A DNA stretch of 45,236 bases from Clostridia bacterium. GTDB lineage: Bacteria; Bacillota; Clostridia; Lachnospirales; Lachnospiraceae. Below are positions 33,873 through 41,731 of the stretch, in pieces (position 1 is the stretch's first letter; every line of letters begins with the position of its first letter). The position numbers and the translations under genes are program-made. The notes beneath the pieces were generated by a model. The model did no database searches. It was not told the DNA's origin and worked only from the letters and a program-made list of their open reading frames with translations. The stretch is from assembly GCA_009929615.1 (NCBI GenBank), contig SAAB01000025.1:1-45236 (forward strand), written 5' to 3'.

Positions 33873-36329
33873 ATGAACAAAGAGCATTCATCCAGTCCTG
33901 ATTCTGCCTATATTATCGACGGGGACTACCATATTTTGTCCTATACGGACTCCATTAAAAAGCTTATGCCAAACCTTCAGGCAGGTGACAAATGTTACGC
34001 GGCACTGTATGACAGAACACAGCCCTGTGAAAACTGTATTTTGACAAAAGCAGCGGGCGAAAAGACCATCCTGTTTAATGATGCACTTCAATGCTGGATA
34101 GAATCCACTGCCAGCCAGATTAACTGGCCGGGCTGCGGGCTGTGCTCCATTCTATTTTTTCACCAGCTTCCAGGATATATACCGGAAACTACTTCCAGAC
34201 CAAACCCGGAAACGCTTGATACAGGCACCGGCCTTTATAAAAAATCAGCCTTCTTCGATGCTGTTGAACAATTCTTTAAAGAAAAGGCTCTCCAAAAGCG
34301 TTATTGTCTTGTTGCCATTGATATCGAACACTTCAAGCTTTTTAATGAATGGTATGGGGAAGAAGCCGGTGACCAGTTTCTTCTAAATATTGGGCAGTAT
34401 CTTAAAAAAATCAAAAACGAACATAAGGGAATTGCCGGATATATGGGCGATGACGATTTTGCCATCCTCCTACCTGCCAATTCCTCTCTACTACGCCAGC
34501 TTGAAACAGATTTAATCAGCTATGTCCGTCAGTACCGTGGGAATGCCGGTTTTCTTCCGGCTATGGGTGTCTATATGATTACAGACACCTCGGTTACCAT
34601 TCAGACCATGTATGACCATGCCATTTTAGCTCTAAACTCTGTTAAAGGCAATTACTTAAAGCGGTTCAGAATATATGATGCCAGTATGATGGCGCAGATG
34701 GAAAAAGACCACAAACTTCTTGTTGCCATCCAAGGTGCTTTGAAAAATCAGGAATTTACTTTCTATCTTCAACCAAAATGTAATCTAGCCTCCGGAAAAA
34801 TCGTTGCACTGGAATCCCTCGTCCGCTGGAATCATCCAACACAAGGTGTTATAAATCCGGGCAGTTTTATTCCTTTCCTCGAAAAGAATGGTTTTATTAC
34901 TGTTTTGGATATTTATATCTGGGATTTAGTCTGCCAGCGGCTGAGGGCCTGGCTTGAAACCGGTCGTCCTGTCCTTCCGGTTTCAGTAAATGTTTCAAGA
35001 ATTGATATTTATTCAATTGATGTACCCGAACATTTTAAAGGCCTCATCGAGAAATATAAACTGCCTCCAAATTTACTGGTTATTGAAATCACTGAGAGCG
35101 CCTATGCGGAAGATTATGAACTGATTACAAAAGTCGGCGACCAGCTGCGCTCCTACGGATTTCCTATCTCTATGGATGATTTTGGCAGTGGCTATTCATC
35201 TTTGAATATGCTGAAGGATATGCACTTTGATGAACTTAAAATCGATATGAAATTTCTTCCAATGAATGCCGGCACAAAAAAAGAAACCGGTATTCTAGAA
35301 AGTATTGTCAGTATGGCAAGACTTATGGATTTAACCATCATCGCAGAGGGTATTGAAACCAAGGAGCAATTAGATTTACTTCAGAGTATGGGCTGCCGTT
35401 ATGGACAGGGCTACTATTTTTACCGCCCTATGCCCTATGAGGAATTTGAAACCCTGCGTCAGGACGAAACCCGCTTCGACTTCAGAGGAACTAAGGTGCT
35501 TCATATAGAACACTTCAGTATTAAAGACTTGATGAATCAAAACCTGTTCAGTGAATCTGTTCTGAATAATATTCTGGGCGGTATTGCATTTTATGATGTT
35601 TTCAATGATAACGTGGAATTGCTTCGAGCCAATGAACAATACTGTATGATTACAGAAATCAGTCCTTTTGATTTAGAAGAACAGCGTAAATCTATTATGG
35701 AAAGTGTATACCCAAAAGACCGTGACATCGTATGGGATATCTTCCACCGTGCTCAGCACAACAGTCTCCTCGGTGCCGAAGGCAGTATCCGAAGGCTTAA
35801 GGCTGATGGTTCTGTCATATGGATTCATCTGCGTATTTTCTTTTTAAAGGAACAAGACGGACATATTTATTACTATGGCTCCATCAATGCCACTGCTGCC
35901 CGGAAAATCCGTGAAAAGGACCGTGCACTCCATCTCAGTATTCGGAGAAGTGAAAGTCTTCTGACCCAGGCTGGTGTCAATACATGGGAATGGAATCTTT
36001 CAACCCATACTCTCACCCTCCATAAACGTTTTCCTGAAAATGAAGAGCGTATTTTAACCTTTAACCATTTTCCGGGAGATGTTTTAAAGCTGACAGTCCT
36101 GCCGGAAGAAACAAAAAACACGCTGTCCAATAACATTAATCTTATACAGAGTAATTTTGCCGAGCCGCCCCTTTATCAGGAACTTCCTTTTTATACAGAG
36201 TCCGGAGATTCTCTTATGTGGCTTGAGATTTCCTGTGCTGTCATAAAAGATGAAAATGGATTTCCTGTTGAAGCAGTTGGCCTTTACCGGGACATTACGA
36301 ATGCATCGAAAACAAAAAAAGAGTCGTGA
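33873..36329 (+). CDS. PAS-GGDEF(degenerate)-EAL-PAS-PAS signalling protein, likely c-di-GMP phosphodiesterase
   Basis: 818 residues, no membrane helix. N-terminal PAS-like module (1-105) with PCENC (C52, C55), which may bind a cofactor. The GGDEF-like domain (about 115-275) has its signature site reading MGDDDF (190-195), so diguanylate cyclase activity is unlikely. The EAL domain (about 280-525) keeps ESLVRW, MDDFGSGYSSL, IDMKF, EGIETKEQL and QGYYF, the metal and catalytic residues of active phosphodiesterases. Two further PAS/PAC modules follow (about 560-680 and 695-815). It should degrade c-di-GMP under a sensed signal. Divergent from the GT2 gene, which suggests control of polysaccharide synthesis. 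Confidence 0.9.
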   Translation: MNKEHSSSPDSAYIIDGDYHILSYTDSIKKLMPNLQAGDKCYAALYDRTQPCENCILTKAAGEKTILFNDALQCWIESTASQINWPGCGLCSILFFHQLPGYIPETTSRPNPETLDTGTGLYKKSAFFDAVEQFFKEKALQKRYCLVAIDIEHFKLFNEWYGEEAGDQFLLNIGQYLKKIKNEHKGIAGYMGDDDFAILLPANSSLLRQLETDLISYVRQYRGNAGFLPAMGVYMITDTSVTIQTMYDHAILALNSVKGNYLKRFRIYDASMMAQMEKDHKLLVAIQGALKNQEFTFYLQPKCNLASGKIVALESLVRWNHPTQGVINPGSFIPFLEKNGFITVLDIYIWDLVCQRLRAWLETGRPVLPVSVNVSRIDIYSIDVPEHFKGLIEKYKLPPNLLVIEITESAYAEDYELITKVGDQLRSYGFPISMDDFGSGYSSLNMLKDMHFDELKIDMKFLPMNAGTKKETGILESIVSMARLMDLTIIAEGIETKEQLDLLQSMGCRYGQGYYFYRPMPYEEFETLRQDETRFDFRGTKVLHIEHFSIKDLMNQNLFSESVLNNILGGIAFYDVFNDNVELLRANEQYCMITEISPFDLEEQRKSIMESVYPKDRDIVWDIFHRAQHNSLLGAEGSIRRLKADGSVIWIHLRIFFLKEQDGHIYYYGSINATAARKIREKDRALHLSIRRSESLLTQAGVNTWEWNLSTHTLTLHKRFPENEERILTFNHFPGDVLKLTVLPEETKNTLSNNINLIQSNFAEPPLYQELPFYTESGDSLMWLEISCAVIKDENGFPVEAVGLYRDITNASKTKKES

Positions 36330-36352
36330 ACCAACTGGTTCACGACCTTTTT
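36314..36352. terminator. Bidirectional intrinsic terminator
   Basis: Perfect 10-bp stem GTCGTGAACC/GGTTCACGAC with A- and T-runs on either side, spanning the EAL gene stop codon. It also ends the four-gene minus-strand lipoprotein/ECF operon. Confidence 0.85.
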
Positions 36353-36361
36353 AATTTACTA

Positions 36362-37735
36362 TTATTCGGTAACACCCGCTAATAATTCAACAATTTTTGC
36401 TTCATCAATTAAAGTGCCATAGTCGCCATCACCGCTGTCACTGATATAGCAGGAAATTGCATATCCATCATCTGTTATAATCCATGCCTGATACTCTTTT
36501 TCAAAGAGCGTATCCGAATATTTGTAAGAACAGGAAACATATTTTCCTTCTTTGTCGCCTACTTGAACGGTTTTAACGTCTCCATAAACGACATCTGTGT
36601 ACTCCTCTGCGCTATTATAATAATCCACATCGCTCTTAAACATATCAATAATGTCCTGCTCTGTGTAATAATCATCCATCTTTTCTACTATATAGTATGC
36701 CGAAGCATAGGCAAAGGAATCTGTTGCTGTAGTAGAGAACATGGCTGTAGTTGCATCTGAATACTCACTTACTTCCATACCGGCTGGAACTGCAACCGTT
36801 ACCTTCTTTGTATCTTCATAGTCTGAAATAATGAGATTGCCATTAGCATCTGTCTGAACTTCAGATGTTGTATCTGTTTCATCATCCAAACCCTCTAAAA
36901 GCGCATCATCAGAACTTGTTGCTTCTGCTGCTGCAATTGCTTCCGCCGGAACTTCAATGGATGCAACGCTGTCATACTCATTAAAGTTGATGCTGTATTT
37001 CAAAGCTGTCAGGGACATTTCTGTACCATCGCTTTCCACTGTTGCATTTTCTCCAAGACCCTCTGTCATTTCCATCACAAAAGATGCTGGTAAGCGGCTG
37101 TCTTTATAAATCTTAATCGTTACTTCTGCTTTTAATTTTGACAAGTCCATTCCTTCCAGACTATCGGAAACAATCGCTCCAAAGGCTTCTTCGCTTTCAG
37201 CAAACTCTTCGCCGCTAACAGTGGTTTTTAAAACATAGGCATCTTTGTCGTTAACTTTTTCAGTTTCCTTTTCCAGAGTCATTGCACTGTCGTCCACATT
37301 TAAATTCAGCATGGTTGCTGCAAAAGGCTCATCTGTAATATCCTCTTCGGATTTTGTCCATTCACCTTCACTATATGTATAGGTCATCAGTTTCGTACCA
37401 TCTTCATTTTCTTTACCATAGACTTCCATATCCATGCTCATGCCCAAGGTTGACAGGGACATACTTCCATCCATATGATACTCATCTGGTTTCACCGTTG
37501 CTTCCACATCCATATCCATTGTGATATTCATGTCCATGGAAACACCGTCCTGCTTCATGCCCATTCCCATCTCCATATTGAGGTCACCTGCAAATGAAGC
37601 TACTTTCTCTATGTTGACTTCAGCCTCTTTAATCAGGCTGTCTGCAGTCACTTTACTTCCACATCCTGAAAGTACGCCTGCCAGCATCAGTGTGACACCT
37701 GCCAGCATTCCGAGTTTTTTAATCTGTTTTTTCAT
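36362..37735 (-). CDS. Lipoprotein, DUF6612-like
   Basis: About 457 residues. Signal peptide with a lipobox (LSGCGSK), so lipid-anchored outside the membrane. The first half (about 28-255) has the repetitive Met-rich strands GDLNMEMGMGMKQDGVSM and MDMNITMDMDVEATV, resembling the large beta-sheet LolA/LppX-like fold of DUF6612 lipoproteins. The second half (about 280-457) is a separate acidic domain. ATG 37735 is chosen (GAGGAG upstream, lipoprotein signal begins there). Fourth gene of the operon, 16 bp after the anti-sigma stop. A role in cell-envelope lipid handling or sensing is likely, not proved. Confidence 0.8.
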   Translation of the reverse strand: MKKQIKKLGMLAGVTLMLAGVLSGCGSKVTADSLIKEAEVNIEKVASFAGDLNMEMGMGMKQDGVSMDMNITMDMDVEATVKPDEYHMDGSMSLSTLGMSMDMEVYGKENEDGTKLMTYTYSEGEWTKSEEDITDEPFAATMLNLNVDDSAMTLEKETEKVNDKDAYVLKTTVSGEEFAESEEAFGAIVSDSLEGMDLSKLKAEVTIKIYKDSRLPASFVMEMTEGLGENATVESDGTEMSLTALKYSINFNEYDSVASIEVPAEAIAAAEATSSDDALLEGLDDETDTTSEVQTDANGNLIISDYEDTKKVTVAVPAGMEVSEYSDATTAMFSTTATDSFAYASAYYIVEKMDDYYTEQDIIDMFKSDVDYYNSAEEYTDVVYGDVKTVQVGDKEGKYVSCSYKYSDTLFEKEYQAWIITDDGYAISCYISDSGDGDYGTLIDEAKIVELLAGVTE

Positions 37736-37751
37736 AGTTTTTTCTCCTCGT

Positions 37752-38255
37752 TTAAAAATAGTTTTTAAGGTACTCTTTAAAGTTTTCCTCCGTTGTATCT
37801 TCACCGGTAATCAAAATATAATCACCGTTAACAACCGCTGCTGCATAATAAATTTCTGCCGTTTGATCATAACAGATATATATCTTCTGGCCCCCTATCC
37901 GGCTGGCCTTTAAATCCCACATACTCTCTGGAATAAAAGCACTATCCTGATAAACTTCAGCCTTAAAAATATCTGTCTGTTCCGTCTGCGCTCCCGGTTT
38001 TCCGGTGTGCAGTCCTACAGAATACCCCGGAACTTCCAGTTCCGTTACTTCTGCGACTTCAAATCGGTCTCCACCCTGGTATATAAAATAACTTCCAAAA
38101 AACACGACCGCTGCCAGGCAGGCTGCCATTCCTGTTCGAAAAAACATCTGCCGCTGCCGTTTACGCTCATTTTTCATCTTATGAAGAGTCCCATTAACCA
38201 GGGCATCCGGAGCTTTAATCTGGTTCATTGCATCACGATAATCTTCCTCGTGCAT
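37752..38255 (-). CDS. Probable anti-sigma factor, membrane-anchored
   Basis: 167 residues. Cytoplasmic N-terminus (1-42, DAMNQIKAPDALVNGTLHKM), one membrane helix (about 43-62) and an extracytoplasmic domain (65-167). The DAMNQIKAP start matches the short sigma-binding N-terminus of RsiV/DUF4367-type anti-sigma factors, and the C-terminal domain resembles the DUF4367/RsgI-type sensor. Its gene follows the sigma gene by 26 bp, so it likely holds that sigma inactive until an outside signal arrives. No CxxC ZAS motif, so release is probably by proteolysis. Confidence 0.8.
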   Translation of the reverse strand: MHEEDYRDAMNQIKAPDALVNGTLHKMKNERKRQRQMFFRTGMAACLAAVVFFGSYFIYQGGDRFEVAEVTELEVPGYSVGLHTGKPGAQTEQTDIFKAEVYQDSAFIPESMWDLKASRIGGQKIYICYDQTAEIYYAAAVVNGDYILITGEDTTEENFKEYLKNYF

Positions 38256-38281
38256 TCTACTCCCTCCTTTAGGTGCCCGGT

Positions 38282-38755
38282 TCAGGGCTGTAACTCTCTT
38301 CCCAGAACATCCCGCAGCTTGTCCCGTGCTCTGGAAAGCTTTGTTTTTACAGCACCTTCCGTCTTTCTCAACATTTTACTTATCTCACGCACCGAATATC
38401 CCTCGTAATAAAAGAGATACAGCACTTCTCTGTCCCCTTCCGGCAGCTGCCAAATCGTCTCCAGCAGCTCCCCTCCCTGTTCAGACATCTCTGTTGACGG
38501 CTCACTGTCCCGGTCTTCTAATGGAACCATTCTTTTTTTCCAAACATTTGTATTCGCTGTATTGCAACAGTTAATTGTCACCCGAATTAACCAGGCTTTA
38601 ATGTGTTCTTCGCCGTGCAAATGTCTGCCAAATCGAATATAGCGCAAAAATACTTCCTGAAACACATCGTCTGTCTCTGATGGTGATTTCATACGCATAA
38701 TAGCAATTCTATATACCATATCCGCATATCGGCGAACAACTTCCTCATCTGTCAT
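38282..38755 (-). CDS. ECF RNA polymerase sigma factor
   Basis: 157 residues. Region 2 (about 5-70): YADMVYRIAIMRMKSPSETD-type helices and VFQEVFLRYIRF. Region 4 (about 100-150): LPEGDREVLYLFYYEGYSVREISKML then EGAVKTKLSRARDKL, the HTH that reads -35 boxes. No region 1 or 3, so a group IV factor. It lies 6 bp after the transglutaminase lipoprotein and before the anti-sigma gene, an unusual gene order. Expected to read its own operon promoter. Confidence 0.93.
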   Translation of the reverse strand: MTDEEVVRRYADMVYRIAIMRMKSPSETDDVFQEVFLRYIRFGRHLHGEEHIKAWLIRVTINCCNTANTNVWKKRMVPLEDRDSEPSTEMSEQGGELLETIWQLPEGDREVLYLFYYEGYSVREISKMLRKTEGAVKTKLSRARDKLRDVLGRELQP

Positions 38756-38761
38756 TTTATC

Positions 38762-41137
38762 TTACTCCATAGCATTCTCAGTTAAATAAATAACGCCCAT
38801 CCAATAAAATCCGTACAGGGAATCATTCCCTGTTTTGTCAATGACACTCTGTCCAATCTGATTAAACATTTCATCACTCAAATCATAATCCGTTCTATAA
38901 ACGGCTGTTCCTTCACTCGTAAGCTGGTCTGCCAGTGGATTTGCAATTTCACTTTCAGAAAAATACCTCTGATTCAGTCGATAATATTCCTTATCTTCCT
39001 CAATTGCACTATAAGTCCCCAGCGTCTGATTTAAAGCATATAAATCATCTTCAACCAGAACTTTGTCCGCCGCAAAATCCGGCAGGTTTAACAGTGCATT
39101 AGCCACAAATTCATTGTCATTATTTGTGCTGTCCACAATCTGCCATTCACCGTCAATTTTGACCTTGTTCCAGGCATGAGGCGTTGTTCCGTCCAAATAC
39201 CCCGTAACAACAATGCTCTCCAGCCCTGCTGCATCTGCAAGGAGTTTAAAGGCTCCTGCATAGCTGGCACAAACACCCAGCTTATTTACCAATACACCAT
39301 AGGGTGTAAATGAGTCTGCAAAACTTTCATCTACTGTAGCAAAATCGTTTTCTTCTGCATTCTCCAAAGCTGCCATATCATATTCTGCTGTATCACATAA
39401 ATACTGATTAATCGCAAATTCCTTTTCCAAATCTGTCATTTCATCTGTAATTATTTCCTTTGAAATGGATGCGACTGTTTCTTTAATTTCTTTCTGCTTC
39501 CTAAGCATGACTGTCATATCTGTATCATAAGAAACCCTTAAGGCTCTGCCCTTTTCAATAATCGCTGCACCGTTGACACCTAAAATCAAAGGATTCTGAT
39601 ACACGGCTTCCATCCATGCATCTAAAAGATATTCCTGGTCACCGCTCTCAGGAAATGCTGTTAAATCAATTCTTTTCTGGCCCGAAAGCATACTTGCAGC
39701 AAGATATTCACTAAGTGCACTATTGGCTGTAATCCCATTATCTGCCCGGATTTCAACCACTGCTTCACTCTCTGTTCCTCCCGCTTTTTCCTCTTTAACT
39801 ACATTGAGCGTTCTGGCACCCGCTCTGCTTCGAAGTTCTTCCTGTCGCTGTTTAACTTTTTCCAAATCTTCTTTCCAGGTTTCTGCATTAAAATTTTCAA
39901 CCTTCACAACACCTGTATATCCGGTACCATCAATTCTATAAGGAACCGCTGCCACTTCGACCTCTTTAACTGTAAGGTCTGACATGTCAGGATTTTCATA
40001 TTCTCCCCAGGTTTCCTTCTTAAGCTCTGCTTTCTCAAAATCATAAATAATAATCTTTTGGACCAGTGTTCCATCACACATGGTTACCCATTTATAGGCC
40101 GGCATTTGTTCAAAGGCCCCGGCAATATTAGAACCTTCTTCATCCAGACTCATCTTGACTTCTTCCGTATAAGGTACTTTTCTTGCGATATCTTCCAGAC
40201 TGAAGGTATTGCTTATAGAAGAAGTTCCATCTTCCGATACGGCAATCACGCAATAATATGTATCATAGAGCCGCTCCTGTAAAATAGCCCCCTGGCCCTC
40301 ACCATATTTTTCAACGATATAATCATCGTCCCTCTCAGCTTCCGATACGTCATAAATTCTAAGATGGGTCGCATCCTCTGGTGTCCATGAAACGTCCGCC
40401 GTTTCACCCTGTACCCAGCCATTTCCAATGTAACCCTTCTCCGCATCATAGTCCATTGACAGGACATAATAAAGTGTGGCTCCATCCACCGCATCCCATG
40501 AAAAGGTTGGAAGCCCTTCTTCATTAATCACCATGGTTACCCGTGGAGACTCCTTAACTTCATGTTCCACCGTAAACACCGTAACCAAAGGTTTTTCTAA
40601 CTCCTCCCCTGTCTGGGCATCCACATATTGAACCAGATAATACTGCGGAAGGTTTCCCCAGTCTGCAAGCTCTCCCTTATCAAACAGATGACTTGATATC
40701 AGATTATTCCCCGGGGCATCCTCAGCCAGTTCGGCATTTGCAATAGTTCCTATGCTCCATCTCGGTGGAGTTACTGATAAAACTTTTGTTTCTTCATTCC
40801 AGTCAAAATGGGTTCCAACGCTCTGGGTCAGTTCGGCATCCTGAAACACCTCTACCAGCTGTGTATAATTATCAAAATTTCCATTTTTAATATCAAATCC
40901 CATCTGGATTTCCAAAGACTGGTCTCTCTTAATTCCACTGATAGCTTCCTGATACTCTACCGTTTCAGAATCTGCATATTTCTCACGAATACTGCTCGCC
41001 ATCTTTTCAGCACTGACCGCCGTTTCTTCCTGTGCGGTTTCAGTCTCTGAAGCCTTATCTTTTGGACTGCATCCTCCAAGCAGGGAAAATACCAGTGCAA
41101 AGCTAATACACAGGCCCCATATTCTTCTTCGCTTCAC
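38762..41137 (-). CDS. Lipoprotein with transglutaminase-like domain
   Basis: 791 residues. Signal peptide with lipobox LLGGCSPK (Cys23). Two or more beta-sandwich modules of fibronectin type III character (about 60-330, with RVTMVINEEGLPTFSWDAVDGATLYYVLSMDYDAE), a helical linker, then a C-terminal transglutaminase/protease-like domain (about 590-720). That domain has the triad Cys in VCASYAGAF, His in TPHAWNKV and Asp in VDSTNND. It probably acts on cell-wall or surface proteins. First gene of the four-gene operon. Catalytic triad intact. Confidence 0.85.
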   Translation of the reverse strand: MKRRRIWGLCISFALVFSLLGGCSPKDKASETETAQEETAVSAEKMASSIREKYADSETVEYQEAISGIKRDQSLEIQMGFDIKNGNFDNYTQLVEVFQDAELTQSVGTHFDWNEETKVLSVTPPRWSIGTIANAELAEDAPGNNLISSHLFDKGELADWGNLPQYYLVQYVDAQTGEELEKPLVTVFTVEHEVKESPRVTMVINEEGLPTFSWDAVDGATLYYVLSMDYDAEKGYIGNGWVQGETADVSWTPEDATHLRIYDVSEAERDDDYIVEKYGEGQGAILQERLYDTYYCVIAVSEDGTSSISNTFSLEDIARKVPYTEEVKMSLDEEGSNIAGAFEQMPAYKWVTMCDGTLVQKIIIYDFEKAELKKETWGEYENPDMSDLTVKEVEVAAVPYRIDGTGYTGVVKVENFNAETWKEDLEKVKQRQEELRSRAGARTLNVVKEEKAGGTESEAVVEIRADNGITANSALSEYLAASMLSGQKRIDLTAFPESGDQEYLLDAWMEAVYQNPLILGVNGAAIIEKGRALRVSYDTDMTVMLRKQKEIKETVASISKEIITDEMTDLEKEFAINQYLCDTAEYDMAALENAEENDFATVDESFADSFTPYGVLVNKLGVCASYAGAFKLLADAAGLESIVVTGYLDGTTPHAWNKVKIDGEWQIVDSTNNDNEFVANALLNLPDFAADKVLVEDDLYALNQTLGTYSAIEEDKEYYRLNQRYFSESEIANPLADQLTSEGTAVYRTDYDLSDEMFNQIGQSVIDKTGNDSLYGFYWMGVIYLTENAME

Positions 41138-41209
41138 TGCTAAAACCTCCTTGTATTTATAAAGAATACCCTCCGAATTACAAAAAGGTTACACACTTGT
41201 TTTATTTTT

Positions 41210-41707
41210 TTATATTTCTTCTATTGGAATTCTTTTTTCTTCCATTCTTTTTCTGAATTTTTCAATCCCCACACACCGTTTACTCATAAAGAAAGCTCTT
41301 TCTTCCCGCCCCTTTACATATACATGAATACCGCCCCGGGTCTCTTTGCATTGAGTTATCTGGGACATTTTCCAATGGGTCTTAAATACAAATGCCCTGG
41401 TCACCGTAATATCATCCAGTTCAACAATAACATCCCAGGCACCCGCCATTGGAAGCAGTGCAAGAAAAATACCAGGCAATGTGGCTAATCCAAGGACAAG
41501 CGTTATCCCTATACTGGCCGGTAATTGCCCATAGGTGAGAATCCCCATAATCATCAGCAGTTCTGCCAGACCGACAATTGCAAAATATACGGGCAGACGA
41601 ACTATAAAACAGCCCGTTCCTTCCGCTTCCGCTTTGCTTTCACTTATCTTTTTAAACCATTCCAATACCCAGCTCACTATCAGTATTACAATTACTGTCC
41701 TTAACAT
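41210..41707 (-). CDS. Small membrane protein of the BvgS-like kinase operon
   Basis: About 165 residues. Three membrane helices at the N-terminus (about 3-18, 38-60, 65-88), then a cytoplasmic beta-rich domain (90-165: VIVELDDITVTRAFVFKTHW, GGIHVYVKGREERAFFM) resembling PH-like/DUF6560 proteins. No enzyme motif. Co-transcribed with the hybrid kinase (24 bp downstream of its stop), so likely related to its signal pathway. ATG 41707 is favoured because GCGAGG precedes it at suitable spacing; ATG 41722 has no site. Confidence 0.7.
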   Translation of the reverse strand: MLRTVIVILIVSWVLEWFKKISESKAEAEGTGCFIVRLPVYFAIVGLAELLMIMGILTYGQLPASIGITLVLGLATLPGIFLALLPMAGAWDVIVELDDITVTRAFVFKTHWKMSQITQCKETRGGIHVYVKGREERAFFMSKRCVGIEKFRKRMEEKRIPIEEI

Positions 41708-41731
41708 ATATCTGCCTCGCATCTTTCTATT

